Shown one piece after another: positions 44,415 through 53,400 of a DNA stretch of 64,000 nt (position 1 is the first letter of the stretch; the number at the start of each line of letters is the position of its first letter). The stretch lies in assembly GCA_011390955.1 (NCBI GenBank), contig JAABRM010000006.1:124001-188000 (forward strand), read 5' to 3'. The position numbers and the translations under genes are program-made. The DNA is from Oscillatoriales cyanobacterium (GTDB taxonomy: Bacteria > Cyanobacteriota > Cyanobacteriia > Cyanobacteriales > Laspinemataceae). The notes under the pieces were generated by a model, which searched no databases, was not told where the DNA came from, and saw only the letters and a list, made by a program, of their open reading frames with translations.

Positions 44415-44720
44415 ATTGGTTGTTGGTTGTTGGTTGTTGTTGGTTGTTGGTTGTTGGTTGTTGGTTGTTGGTTGCCCCCCCTTGAAGGGGGGGTTGGTTG
44501 TTGGTTGTTGGTTGTTGGTTGTTGGTTGTTGGTTGCCCCCCCTTGAAGGGGGGGTTGGGGGGGTGTTGTTGGTTGGGGTGTAATTGATAATTGATAATCG
44601 ATAATTGATAATCGATAATTGATAATTGATAATTGATAATTGTTCTCCCCTGCTCCCCCGCTCCCCCCCCCCCCCGCCCCCCCGCTCCCCTGCTCCCCTG
44701 CCGACGGCGGGCTCCTCCGC
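44415..44720. repeat. Composite array, right of the second rrf2 gene
   Basis: TTGGTTG units with two CCCCCCCTTGAAGGGGGG palindromes (44418-44575), GGTTGGGGTGTAATTGATAA, ATTGATA units to 44640, then CTCCCCTGCTCCCCCGCTCC and a C-rich run to ~44720. It mirrors the left array. Confidence 0.85.
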
Positions 44721-44773
44721 TCCTTGATTATTATACTCCGGTTCTCCACTGGGGTTTAGGAATTTTAATTGAT

Positions 44774-44876
44774 ATAGGACTTACGCAAAGATCGGATTTA
44801 TACGCTATATATATTGAACGGTGGGCAATGCCCACCCTACATATAATGTCAATGCGTAAGTCCTATGATAGTTAAT
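44774..44876. mobile_element. ATAGGACTTACGCA-type MITE, copy 2
   Basis: ATAGGACTTACGCA (44774) and TGCGTAAGTCCTAT (to 44876) are exact inverted repeats of 14 bp. The interior has GGTGGGCAATGCCCACC. No coding capacity. Located just past the porin terminator. Confidence 0.87.
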
Positions 44877-44891
44877 TGATAGTAATAAAAA

Positions 44892-44912
44892 AGCCCTGCA
44901 AATTGCAGGGCT
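44892..44912 (-). terminator. Rho-independent terminator of the porin gene
   Basis: On the minus strand AGCCCTGCAATTTGCAGGGCT forms a 9-10 bp stem followed by TTTTTTATTAC. It is 57 nt beyond the porin stop codon. Confidence 0.9.
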
Positions 44913-44968
44913 AGAACTAACTTAAACTAGGTTAAAACCAGGGCAAGCGACCTGGTTCCGATTCAGAA

Positions 44969-46720
44969 TTAGAATCTAAAGGTAGTTCTGAGAGTGCCAA
45001 TTACCAGGTCATCGTTGTTGCTGTTGTGATCCGGAGCAGTCAACCAAACGAAGGCTGGAGTAATGGAAATGTTATTGGACAGTTGGTATTCGTAGAAACC
45101 TTCAATGTGGATCGAAGTATTCGCATCTTCCAGAGCGGCTAACACTCCATCACCTGTGGTGACTTTGGGTTCCATACCCACAATCAGACCCAGTTGGCTT
45201 CCCGGAGGGCCGGCATCGACCCCTAAAGTCAGAGCCCAGTTGAAGGCACCCATATCGCCTTTCAATCCTTCTTCTAAGACGCGAGCATTGGTGTAGCCGA
45301 GCCAGCCACCGAGTTTAATCGGCATATCAGCACTTTCGTAGCCGAATTGAAGTCCGTAGGCGTTGGTGACGGTGCTGAAACCAATGGAAGAAACTGGGGT
45401 GGCGAAAATGCTACCAGTCTGGGTATCTTTGTTGTAGGCATTGATATAGGTTAGACCGACTTTCAAACCATCAACGGGCTTGAATACCACCTGAGCCATA
45501 GCGCCGTAAGGCCCATCAAACAAACCATTTTTGGAGATGGGGCTGGCGGCGGAATTTCCTAGGTTGTCATTACCAGCCAAATAACCAAAGCTGAATTCAG
45601 CTTTGCCCGCATCGTGGGTTAAGCCGATACCAGTACCAGTCACCAGGTTGTAAATGGGTGGGCGAGTCCCAAAGCGAGACACTGCACCACTGCCACCATC
45701 GCCATCTAAGGGGACCACGGTGCTGGCGAAGTCATCAGCGGCACCGGCATTGGCCATGATGGTAATCCGAGTCTTTTGACCCAGGTTGGTGCTGTACAGC
45801 AAGGTGTCCAAGCCAAAGGTGGTACTGCCATCTTGGTCAAGTCCGGCATTAAAGAACAAATCGCCTTCGGGGGTGAAGGTGTTGTTCTGGGCAAATGAGT
45901 CCAGAGTGGCGACTTGCAGACGAGTCCGCAGTAAGTCTTGACCGGAGAAACTGGTATCGAAATTCAGACGAGTCCGAGTGCCTAGGGCAAATTCACCGTT
46001 GACATCAGAGTTAGTGGCACTACCGCCATCAGCAGCAACTAAGGCAAAGATAGATTCGCCAAAGAGTTTGGTAGTGGTGGAGAATTGATTGGCTTCGAGT
46101 TCGGCGGTACGCACTTCTAGGGCGTTCACTCGACCGCGCAGCAATTCGAGTTCAGCAGCAAATTCATCCATTAATCTTTGGATGGCGAGGAGGTCTTCTC
46201 TAGTAACTTCCCCTTGTACTTGGCTGATCAAGAATTGAATCTGATCTAAACAAGCGTTTAAACCAGCGGCGAATTCATAACGAGTCAGAGCCCGACTACC
46301 TCGGAAGGTGCCATCAGGATAACCGGCAATACAACCGTAGCGTTCCACTAGGTTCTGTAGCGCTTGGAATGCCCAGTCGGTGGGTCTTACGTCCGATAGC
46401 TGAGACACGGAAGTAAGCTGACCGGCTGAAGTATTCGCAGAACCTTCTCGGCTGTACTGATTCAGTCTTTGGATGACGTTTTGCTCGTTGGAGCGGGTCT
46501 CAGTAGCCTGAGCGATGATTTCTGGTTGGCTGGGGAAATTTACCTCGGAGGCAAACACAGAAGTGACTGGTTGCACTTGAGAGGTTTGAGTTTCACCCGC
46601 TTCAGTTTGTCCTAAGTTGGACTGGGCTTCACCAACAGCATAAGCTGAAGATGAGACTAATAAGGTTGCCCCTAGCAGTGCTGGGCTAACCAACAGAGAA
46701 TTCCATAAGATTTTAGACAT
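44969..46720 (-). CDS. SLH-OprB outer-membrane porin (iron uptake porin type)
   Basis: Major cyanobacterial outer-membrane porin. I start at ATG 46720 (MSKILWNSLLVSPALLG); a GTG-like start at 46738 would add six residues. Signal peptide ends near SSAYA. One SLH domain follows (SDVRPTDWAFQALQNLVERYGCIAGYPDGTFRGSRALTRYEFAAGLN, in pieces ~100-165), which binds peptidoglycan-linked polymer. A coiled coil (LLAIQRLMDEFAAELELLRGRVNALEVR) leads into the OprB barrel (~210-583) that ends in Phe (LRTTFRF). Members transport inorganic ions; some are needed for iron uptake. The terminator follows directly. A CTCCGCAATC/GATTGCGGAG-type hairpin lies in the upstream region near 46979. Confidence 0.93.
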   Translation of the reverse strand: MSKILWNSLLVSPALLGATLLVSSSAYAVGEAQSNLGQTEAGETQTSQVQPVTSVFASEVNFPSQPEIIAQATETRSNEQNVIQRLNQYSREGSANTSAGQLTSVSQLSDVRPTDWAFQALQNLVERYGCIAGYPDGTFRGSRALTRYEFAAGLNACLDQIQFLISQVQGEVTREDLLAIQRLMDEFAAELELLRGRVNALEVRTAELEANQFSTTTKLFGESIFALVAADGGSATNSDVNGEFALGTRTRLNFDTSFSGQDLLRTRLQVATLDSFAQNNTFTPEGDLFFNAGLDQDGSTTFGLDTLLYSTNLGQKTRITIMANAGAADDFASTVVPLDGDGGSGAVSRFGTRPPIYNLVTGTGIGLTHDAGKAEFSFGYLAGNDNLGNSAASPISKNGLFDGPYGAMAQVVFKPVDGLKVGLTYINAYNKDTQTGSIFATPVSSIGFSTVTNAYGLQFGYESADMPIKLGGWLGYTNARVLEEGLKGDMGAFNWALTLGVDAGPPGSQLGLIVGMEPKVTTGDGVLAALEDANTSIHIEGFYEYQLSNNISITPAFVWLTAPDHNSNNDDLVIGTLRTTFRF

Positions 46721-47326
46721 TTTCCCTCTTGTCCTCACACCTTTTTTATCGAGAGACTAACAGTCTACTTGGCTAGATTCTAGCAAGAACCATTAGCTTT
46801 TGTCAGGTGACAACGCACTTAGGCGCTTAACCTGCGTTTGGTAGTCTTTGAATCCTGCCACTTTGAAAATGGCTGATATATCTGAGCTTATATACAGGGA
46901 TGTTCCACTATATCCGAAATCTAGAGTAGCATTGACGATCGCCTGATATTTGCCGTCCGATCTTGGCCAACCAGTCATCTCCGCAATCTTCTTGCGGGAG
47001 ATATCTGATGATTCAATCTAACCAGGATTGATTGAGGCAGTCAATGCAGTGGATCTCCTCTGCTATTTCACTCTTTGTCAGTTTTAACCTAGATTATGTT
47101 TCAGTGGCCTGTTAGGGTTTCCTGAAATAATGGTTAAATCAATTCACTCCTGAGTTGCTTTTGGGCAGATGCTCAATGGTTTCCGGTCTTTATTTTAGCC
47201 TCTCCATGAAGCATCAGCTTAATTTTACAGGATTTTTGCATATCGAGTAGACGCTACGCTCATACTACCTCAGAAATCACCGATTGGTATGGATAGCTTA
47301 GTTATTATAACTTCAGTCGTCTTTCC
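46721..47326. other. Long upstream region of the porin gene
   Basis: A 61-codon minus-strand frame (46978-46793) has no recognised features and is probably chance. There is a hairpin CTCCGCAATCTTCTTGCGGGAG at 46979-47000. The remainder is unique AT-rich DNA likely to carry the porin promoter and a long 5' UTR. No known RNA identified. Confidence 0.4.
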
Positions 47327-47740
47327 GTGCCACATCATCCTAAAGTACAGCACAATCCTGGTCAGATGGTGGGCTATGAATTAAGCCAATCCCAAATATT
47401 GATGCCTGAGTACACTTTAGATCGATTGCGGATGTTTCATATAGAGGATGCCCTTGATTCGGGAATTAAACACATATTTGCTGACCTACACAACCACCTA
47501 AAGCCCGATCGCCGATTACCATGCCCCTTTTCGACTTGCTGTAGAGTCGCGATCGCCATTGCCACTAGGTACTTTACCCAGAGGATCGCACGGGTAGTTA
47601 GAAAATCTGCCGACACCATCAACCGTGATTTACGGGGACTACCCTGCCAAATCCGGATATTTTGGGATATTTTGACAATAGACCTATTGCTAAATAATTT
47701 TATGCTACAATATAATATTTTGCTTAAATATATCCGATAG
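47327..47740 (+). CDS. Small hypothetical ORF (doubtful)
   Basis: 137 codons from a GTG. The first 60 residues (YELSQSQILMPEYTLDRLRMFHIEDALDSG in pieces) look protein-like, while the rest crosses a HIP1 octamer and an AT-rich end. There is no recognised family, no clear ribosome binding site and no neighbour in the same direction. It could be a decayed gene. Confidence 0.25.
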   Translation: MPHHPKVQHNPGQMVGYELSQSQILMPEYTLDRLRMFHIEDALDSGIKHIFADLHNHLKPDRRLPCPFSTCCRVAIAIATRYFTQRIARVVRKSADTINRDLRGLPCQIRIFWDILTIDLLLNNFMLQYNILLKYIR

Positions 47741-47790
47741 TCGGTTATAGCGGATTTTCAGGATCTTTGGCTAAAAACAGCATAAAATGC

Positions 47791-47958
47791 TCAGTAGATG
47801 TGCATAAATAAATTCACCACGGACCCCATTAGAGGAAAGAGGAAAGAGGAAAGAGGAGAGAGGAAAGATATTCTCTCTCCTCTTTCCTTCCTATATGAGG
47901 TAATCCAAAGATTTACGCAGGGGAACAAAAAGTGCAATTAATTATGTTCACCTACTTA
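47791..47958. mobile_element. TAAGTAG-type MITE, copy D (degenerate left end, inverted)
   Basis: The right side ends GTGCAATTAATTATGTTCAC then CTACTTA (47958), identical to copy C. The left end CAGTAGATGTGCATAAATAA is a diverged TIR. The interior is different: GAGGAAA tandem units and their complement CCTCTTTCC replace the usual ATTCCC palindrome. Confidence 0.7.
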
Positions 47959-48112
47959 TTTTTTTGCCAGATGTCTAATACCCTGTTTCTGGCAAAAACA
48001 TTGGAGATAAAGAAAGTTATTTTTAATCACAATCAATAAAAATAAAAAATAGGGTTATAAATTAATTTCACAACCCTTTCCGTCGATTCTGGTATTTTTT
48101 TCTAGCAATCCC

Positions 48113-49462
48113 TTAACTTTTATTCATCATGTTTTCCACAAAGTTAGTGTTTACTTCTCCGGCTAAAAAATCTGGATCTTCGAGAATTTTTTGATGAAAT
48201 GTAATGGTTGTGGGTAATCCAGTAATGGCACATTCTCTTAAGGCGCGTTTCATCCGTTTAATTGCGGCAGGGCGATCGGGTGCCCAGACAATTAATTTGG
48301 CAATTAAAGAGTCATAATAAGGGGGGATTTCATAGTCGGTGTAAACGTGAGAATCCCAACGTACTCCTGGCCCTCCCGGTGGTAAAAAACCGGTGATTCT
48401 TCCAGGATGGGGGCGGAAGTTGCGATCGGGATCTTCGGCATTAATCCGACATTCGATCGCATGACCTGTCAGGGTTACTTGGTCTTGGGTAATTTGTAAT
48501 TTTTCCCCTTGGGCAATGCGAATTTGTTCGGCAATTAAATCAAATCCAGAAATTACTTCTGTAACCGGGTGTTCTACTTGAATCCGAGTATTCATTTCCA
48601 TAAAATAAAAATGACCGGAACTATCTAAGAGAAATTCCACCGTACCGGCGCCTGTATATCCAATAGATTTGGCCGCTAATACCGCCGCCCGACCCATTTT
48701 TTGCCGTAATTTTGGCGTTAACGCTGGACTAGGGGCTTCTTCCAGGAGTTTCTGATGTCGGCGCTGAATGGAACAGTCCCGTTCCCCCAGGTGTATGACA
48801 TTGCCGTAGTTATCAGCGAGAATTTGAAATTCAATATGACGAGGGCGATCGATAAACTTTTCCATATAAAGCCCAGGATTGCCAAACGCTGCTTGGGCCT
48901 CCCCTTGGGCGGCGGCAAATAACTTACCCAGTTCGGCGGGAGACTTGACTAAACGCATTCCTCGACCACCACCCCCAGCGGTCGCTTTCAGCATGACTGG
49001 ATAACCAATGTCTTTTGCCAGTTCTTCCGCTTCCGCCAGATCCGTGAGTAACCCCTGGCTACCGGGAACTGTGGGAACTCCGGCTTTTTGCATGGTTTTC
49101 TTGGCGGTGGATTTATCGCCCATTGCCATAATCGCTTCAGGAGTAGGACCAATAAAGGCAATTTGGTGATCGGCGCAAATTTCCGCAAACCGAGCATTTT
49201 CAGCCAAAAAGCCATAGCCAGGGTGAATCGCCGAAACGTTATGGGTTAAGGCGGCGGCAATAATATTGGGAATATTGAGATAGCTTTTACCACTTGGTGG
49301 TTCACCGATGCAAATTGCTTCGTCCGCCAACTGAACGTGCAACGCTTGACGGTCAATGGTGGAGTGAACCGCAACCGTAGCAATTCCCATTTCCTCACAA
49401 CTGCGAAGAATCCGAAGCGCGATTTCTCCTCGATTGGCGATGAGAATTTTGTCAAATTTCAT
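48113..49462 (-). CDS. accC: Acetyl-CoA carboxylase, biotin carboxylase subunit
   Basis: ATP-dependent carboxylation of biotin on AccB, first step of fatty acid synthesis. 449 residues, standard length. N-terminal [27 protein letters not shown]-grasp glycine loop [14 protein letters not shown] (~159-172), [30 protein letters not shown] in pieces, catalytic [14 protein letters not shown], and C-terminal [12 protein letters not shown]. No accB neighbour, as is common in cyanobacteria. ATG start at 49462. It is followed downstream by MITE copy D. Confidence 0.97.
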   Translation of the reverse strand: MKFDKILIANRGEIALRILRSCEEMGIATVAVHSTIDRQALHVQLADEAICIGEPPSGKSYLNIPNIIAAALTHNVSAIHPGYGFLAENARFAEICADHQIAFIGPTPEAIMAMGDKSTAKKTMQKAGVPTVPGSQGLLTDLAEAEELAKDIGYPVMLKATAGGGGRGMRLVKSPAELGKLFAAAQGEAQAAFGNPGLYMEKFIDRPRHIEFQILADNYGNVIHLGERDCSIQRRHQKLLEEAPSPALTPKLRQKMGRAAVLAAKSIGYTGAGTVEFLLDSSGHFYFMEMNTRIQVEHPVTEVISGFDLIAEQIRIAQGEKLQITQDQVTLTGHAIECRINAEDPDRNFRPHPGRITGFLPPGGPGVRWDSHVYTDYEIPPYYDSLIAKLIVWAPDRPAAIKRMKRALRECAITGLPTTITFHQKILEDPDFLAGEVNTNFVENMMNKS

Positions 49463-49656
49463 TTAGTAACTGTCCCCTCGCTCATAAAAGTGCCAGACTG
49501 ATTATCCTATCATGGCAGGGGAGTGGCGGAGCCCGCCGTCGGCTTCCGGAGCGGAGGGGCTTCCGGGGCGGAGGAGGGGTGAACGAAATAGTTAAGATTT
49601 TTTTCAGAAAAAGTCTTGCGTTATACTGAGTTAATGTGATATAGTATTTAAGCCAT

Positions 49657-49738
49657 GCGGATGTGGTGGAATTGGTAGACACGCACGCTTGAGGGGCGTG
49701 TGGGGAAACCCTTGCGAGTTCGATTCTCGCTATCCGCA
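49657..49738 (+). tRNA. tRNA-Leu (anticodon GAG)
   Basis: Starts GCGGATGTGGTGGAATTGG and ends GTTCGATTCTCGCTATCCGC plus discriminator A. The 7-bp acceptor stem pairs with one G-U. The anticodon loop TTGAGGG sits in a CACGC/GCGTG stem and reads Leu CUY codons. A long variable arm (TGTGGGGAAACCCTTGC) is typical of class II tRNA-Leu. CCA is not encoded. TTGCGT (49617-) and TATAGT (49641-) make a plausible -35/-10. Confidence 0.96.
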
Positions 49739-49742
49739 TTCT

Positions 49743-49779
49743 CCCTAAAGCTTTACTTATAAGCTTTAGGGATTTTTTT
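49743..49779 (+). terminator. Terminator after tRNA-Leu
   Basis: CCCTAAAGCTT / AAGCTTTAGGG, 11-bp perfect stem with a TACTTAT loop, followed by ATTTTTTT. Confidence 0.93.
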
Positions 49780-50295
49780 ATGTGTCTAGAACCGCTATCG
49801 TGTTTCTCAATTGTTACTCATTGGATCTATCCTAGTAGGAAAATGAGTAACCTATATTTTTACATTTATTTGAATTTTTAGTAAAAAAAATAAAAATGGG
49901 CGATCGCTGTTTCAAACATAACCTTTCTGTAGGTAAACGGACAGAATCCTTGTCTGGAAAGCAATTGAATGGGCGATCGCTTCTTATTTTCTCTTGAGGA
50001 CGATGTGGTACATAGCAATCCTGCACAGATTGCTTGCTATATCTGGAATTTTATTCATTATTATAATCAAGAGATCGCCGGTAAATTATCACATCACTGC
50101 TGCTACAAAACTACCCCATATCGAAAGCCTCTACAATCTTTCTATTAGACAATTCTGGCAAACAGGACGGATAGATCGGTTATTTTGCCAGATGTCTAAT
50201 AGACATCTCCAACAATCAGAGATAAAGCCTCGTTAGGGCTAAATCGAGCGGCAATTATTGGAGATTTATAATATAGTATTAATGGGTAATTCCCA
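49780..50295. other. Gene-free region between tRNA-Leu and yggT
   Basis: No convincing gene. Two GGGCGATCGC (HIP1-containing) sites at 49898 and 49971. A TTTTGCCAGATGTCTAATA segment (50193-) recurs near 47963. An 80-codon plus frame (49994-50236) has no features. Confidence 0.4.
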
Positions 50296-50580
50296 TTAAT
50301 GCATCATCGTAATCAGCCCTTGCTGACCGACGAGAAATTCTCTTAACAAGCTAAAAATTCCCACCCAAATCACTGGACTAATATCCACACCACCTAAAGG
50401 GGGAATAATTTTTCTAGTTGGCGCTAAAAAAGGCTCCGTTGGCCAAGCCACCAAACTAAAAGGAAACTGATTTAAATCAATTTGAGGATACCAAGTTAAC
50501 ACAATCCGAAAGATAAATAATAGGGTCATCAGGGCGAACAAAATCCCCAGGATTAAGCCAGTTATTGTTACAGGTGTCAT
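50296..50580 (-). CDS. YggT family (Ycf19-like) membrane protein
   Basis: 94 residues with two hydrophobic segments (ITGLILGILFALMTLLFIFRIV near the N-terminus and VIWVGIFSLLREFLV near the C-terminus) separated by the family motif YPQIDLNQFPFSLVAWPTEPFLAPTRKIIPPLGGVDISP in pieces. The P-T-E/D-P-x-L-x-P-x-R-K core is diagnostic. Ycf19/YggT proteins are associated with thylakoid biogenesis, cell division or nucleoid organisation in phototrophs. ATG start at 50580. Downstream on the plus side is repeat DNA. Confidence 0.93.
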   Translation of the reverse strand: MTPVTITGLILGILFALMTLLFIFRIVLTWYPQIDLNQFPFSLVAWPTEPFLAPTRKIIPPLGGVDISPVIWVGIFSLLREFLVGQQGLITMMH

Positions 50581-50639
50581 AGGTTTTTCAGCAGCTTTTA
50601 AGTTTTGTTAAAAATTATATGATCAAACTCAGTCGTTTA

Positions 50640-50930
50640 TGAAATTGGTTGTTGGTTGTTAGTTGCCCCCCCTTGAAGGGGGGGGTTGGGGGGGGTGTTG
50701 TTGGTTGTTGGTTGGTTGTTGGTTATTTGTTATTTAGCGGCAGAGGGGCGGAGGTGCCCGCCGTCGGCAGAGGTGCTTCAGGTGCTTCAGGTGCTTCAGG
50801 TGCTTCAGGTGCGGGGGAGCGAGAACCAAGAGTCAATAACTAATAAATAACACGCAACAAACAACAAACAACAAACAACAACCAACAACCAACAACTAAC
50901 AACCAACAACTGAGAACGAAAGTCCTGTAA
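50640..50930. repeat. TTGGTTG array, CCCCCCCTTGAAGGGGGGG palindrome and GCTTCAGGT tandem
   Basis: TTGGTTGTTGG units surround one C7-TTGAA-G8 palindrome (50664-50683), then four 9-bp GCTTCAGGT units (50776-50811), then AACAAACAACA/CAACCAACAAC units to 50915. It lies upstream of psbX. Confidence 0.8.
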
Positions 50931-51004
50931 GAGAAACTTCTCAATGGAGCAACATTCAACTAAAATTAAAAAAAATCAGTCGCTCTCTTAAGGAATCAAT
51001 AACT

Positions 51005-51127
51005 ATGACACCTTCATTGGCCAATTTTTTCTGGAGTCTGCTTTGGGGTACGGTGATTGTGGTAATCCCCGCAACCGTGGCTTTACTATTCCTCAGCCAA
51101 AAAGATAAAATTGAGCGCCGGTTTTAA
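51005..51127 (+). CDS. psbX: Photosystem II protein PsbX
   Basis: 40-residue protein, too short for usual ORF cut-offs. It begins [15 protein letters not shown], has a single transmembrane helix ([17 protein letters not shown]) and ends [10 protein letters not shown], the conserved stromal tail of PsbX. It is a low-mass subunit near cytochrome b559 that tunes quinone turnover in photosystem II. An AAGGAAT ribosome binding site sits 9-10 nt before the ATG. It is followed by a long-stem terminator and then ycf66 in the same direction; psbX and ycf66 are neighbours in many cyanobacteria. Confidence 0.93.
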   Translation: MTPSLANFFWSLLWGTVIVVIPATVALLFLSQKDKIERRF

Positions 51128-51142
51128 ATCGGGTAAAGCTTT

Positions 51143-51226
51143 GAGAAACCTCAGCTAGATTCTTTGGGTAGCGTCATCATGCTCTGTTGCCCAAAGCCTC
51201 CTAGTCTGAGGTTTTCTCGATTTTTC
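51143..51226 (+). terminator. Long hairpin terminator after psbX
   Basis: GAGAAACCTCAG (51143-51154) pairs with CTGAGGTTTTCTC (51206-51218) with one bulge. An inner TTTGGG/CCCAAA stem is present. T-run at 51220-51225. This probably ends the short psbX mRNA. Confidence 0.8.
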
Positions 51227-51328
51227 CGTTAACCTGATGCAATTGTGAGCATCAGCCTAGAGATGGAAAAAAGGGTTTCTGATTTGAACAGGCACTCGCT
51301 AAGATATGACAAGTACAGGAGAGAAACA

Positions 51329-52153
51329 ATGGTAAATTTTAGTCTTAACTTAGCGAGTATCGTGGGCATTGCCCTGGCGATCGGCGGGGTAGGGCTGTAC
51401 GCCGTCAGGTCTTGGCGCCCAGAACTCTCGCGAGATTACGATCTGTTTTTTGCTGCGGTGGCCTTACTCTGTGGCGGGATTTTGTTCTTTTATGGATGGC
51501 GTTTCGATCCAATTATGCAGTTTGGGCAAATTCTGCTGGGTGGATCGGCGATTTTCTTTGCTTTTGAAAATATTCGTTTACGGGGAGTGACGACTGCCCA
51601 AGCTAGACGGCAAGCTCCCATCGTTGATGAACGCCGTCCGGTGAGCGATGTTTACCGAGTCGATGCGGAATTGGATCAAATTGAACCTTATGATGCGGAA
51701 GTGGCAATTACTCGGCGTCGCATCCGAGGCACCCAGGAGGGTCGTCCGTCTCGCAGTTCATATTATGAAGATGATGTACCTAGACGATCTTCCAGCCGCA
51801 CTAGCACCAGTAGACGCCCTAGCAGTGACTACGATCGCCCCACTAGCTCGGATCGTCAACCCCGCCGTCGGCCACCATCGGATCCTTCAATGAATCCCCG
51901 AACTGAGGAATGGCAAGCTTCTGTAGAAACCGATGATACTTCCTATTATTCCCGTCGTCCTTCTACTACGGCGAGTCCCAGACCAGAGGATCCGTCAAGA
52001 CGCCGAAAACCTCGTCCGGCTGAAGAACCCCCGATGAATCGGCGGGATTTTGAAGAGGATGTCGATCCGACCCCCACGGATTATGTGGATTATCAGCCCA
52101 TCGATCCACGACGGGATGATGAGGGGGATAATGCTGGACAATTTGACAATTAA
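51329..52153 (+). CDS. ycf66: Ycf66 family protein
   Basis: 274 residues from ATG 51329, preceded by an AGGAGAG ribosome binding site; an upstream GTG at 51245 would add 28 unlikely residues. The N-terminal ~100 residues match Ycf66: NLASIVGIALAIGGVGLYAVRSW, RDYDLFFAAVALLCGGILFFYGWRFDPI, and FGQILLGGSAIFFAFENIRLRG, three hydrophobic segments. The C-terminal two thirds is a long charged disordered tail rich in Arg, Ser, Pro and Asp (RRRPPSDP, SRRRKPRPAEEPP). Function is unknown; the gene is widespread in cyanobacteria and some plastids. It follows psbX by ~200 nt. Confidence 0.92.
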   Translation: MVNFSLNLASIVGIALAIGGVGLYAVRSWRPELSRDYDLFFAAVALLCGGILFFYGWRFDPIMQFGQILLGGSAIFFAFENIRLRGVTTAQARRQAPIVDERRPVSDVYRVDAELDQIEPYDAEVAITRRRIRGTQEGRPSRSSYYEDDVPRRSSSRTSTSRRPSSDYDRPTSSDRQPRRRPPSDPSMNPRTEEWQASVETDDTSYYSRRPSTTASPRPEDPSRRRKPRPAEEPPMNRRDFEEDVDPTPTDYVDYQPIDPRRDDEGDNAGQFDN

Positions 52154-52452
52154 CCGGGCGATCGCCTAAATAGGCTAAATAGCATTGAGTCAAGAAACCT
52201 GGGGAAAAACCGGCAAAAGTAATGAATTTTGCCAACGATGTTTTTACTTTTCGCTTTCTGTTAATTTTGCCCGCAAAAAATATCCCATGCGATCGCAATT
52301 CACGATTTCCCCAGTTTCTATTTTTACCATCAATATGACTAATGAAACAAAATTGACCAAACATCAGTAGGTTATTTGAAGTTTCTCTGCCGTGAAAGTT
52401 AAAATAACCTACTGATATCGTTCGGTTTTATTATTCACCGCCTAACCTGAAC
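52154..52452. other. Intergenic region between ycf66 and the TolB-like gene
   Basis: It contains GTAGGTTATTT (52368-52378) and its inverted match AAATAACCTAC (52402-52412), a hairpin that could end the ycf66 transcript or regulate the downstream gene. No coding frame stands out. Confidence 0.5.
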
Positions 52453-53019
52453 GTGAAAAATTTTCGTATTATCCTGACAATCTGGCATTGGCTGACCATC
52501 AGCTTCACTGTAAGTTTAGCGGGGTTGATTGGTGGCTGTACTTCTACTACGGTGCCGATTGGCCCAACTTCTTTAAATAGTCGGGCGACGGAACAACATC
52601 CCGCTTTAAGTGCGGATGGTCGTTTTTTAGCCTTTATTTCTAATCGCAGTGGTAGTCATAATGTGTGGTTGTATGATTTAGAAGAAAGACAATTTATAGA
52701 TTTACCGGGTTTAAACCAGCCAGAGGCGATCGCCTCTCGGCCAAGTGTCAGTAATACCGCTCGTTATATTACTTTCCTCACCTGTAACCAAGGCAGACCG
52801 GCGATCGTTGTTTACGATCGCTTAATTCGGCAATCTCGCATTATTTATGAAGCCTATCAAGGCAGCATCCGCAACCCTCGGATTAGTCCCGATGGTCGCT
52901 ATATTGTGTTTGAAAATGGATTACGCGGTCAATGGGATATTGGAGTAATTGACCGAGGCCCAAATATAGAATTAGATTTACTCGATGGTGTGCCCCTTGG
53001 CCCCTCTTTGACTCCATAA
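52453..53019 (+). CDS. TolB-like PD40 beta-propeller lipoprotein
   Basis: 188 residues from GTG 52453. The N-terminal hydrophobic segment ends in LIGGC, a lipobox with Cys29. The mature part contains three WD40-like PD40 repeats: HPALSADGRFLAFISNRSGSHNVWLYDLEE, SVSNTARYITFLTC and NPRISPDGRYIVFENGLRGQWDIGVID (in pieces). That is about half a propeller, so it may be a fragment or dimerise. It is similar to the frameshifted gene at 53401; the pair looks like a tandem duplication separated by repeat DNA. Probably periplasmic and membrane-anchored. Role unknown. Confidence 0.82.
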   Translation: MKNFRIILTIWHWLTISFTVSLAGLIGGCTSTTVPIGPTSLNSRATEQHPALSADGRFLAFISNRSGSHNVWLYDLEERQFIDLPGLNQPEAIASRPSVSNTARYITFLTCNQGRPAIVVYDRLIRQSRIIYEAYQGSIRNPRISPDGRYIVFENGLRGQWDIGVIDRGPNIELDLLDGVPLGPSLTP

Positions 53020-53400
53020 ATTTGTTGGTTGTTGGTTGTTGGTTGTTTGTTGTTTGTTGGTTGTTGTTTGTTGGTTGTTGTTTGTTGTTTGTTGGTTGGG
53101 GTGTAATTGATAATTGATAATTGATAATTGATAATTGATAATTGATAATTGATAATTGATAATTGATAATTTTATTTAATCATCAATTATCAATTGTTAA
53201 TTTGATTTAATTGTCAATTGTCAATTATCAATTGTTAATTTGATTTAATTATCAATTATCAATTGTTAATTTGATTTAATTATCAATTATCAATTGTTAA
53301 TTTGATTTAATTGTCAATTATCAATTATCAATTATCAATTGTTAATTGTTTTCCCCTGCTCCTCCGCTCCGGAAGCCCCCCTGCCCCCCTGCCCCCCTGC
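53020..53400. repeat. Composite array between the two TolB-like genes
   Basis: TTGGTTG/TTGTTTG units (53023-53095), GGTTGGGGTGTAATTGATAA then ATTGATA units (53098-53170), several TCAATTATCAATTGTTAATT-TGATT units of ~39 nt (53185-53345), then TCCCCTGCTCCTCCGCTCC and CTGCCCCC tandems to 53400. Same block order as at 44415. Confidence 0.85.

Noticed and set aside
46793-46978. 61-codon minus-strand frame upstream of the porin
   Set aside because: No ribosome binding site, no recognised motif, and it lies in the likely porin promoter/5' UTR region.
49994-50236. 80-codon plus frame between tRNA-Leu and yggT
   Set aside because: Composition resembles random intergenic DNA and there is no start signal.
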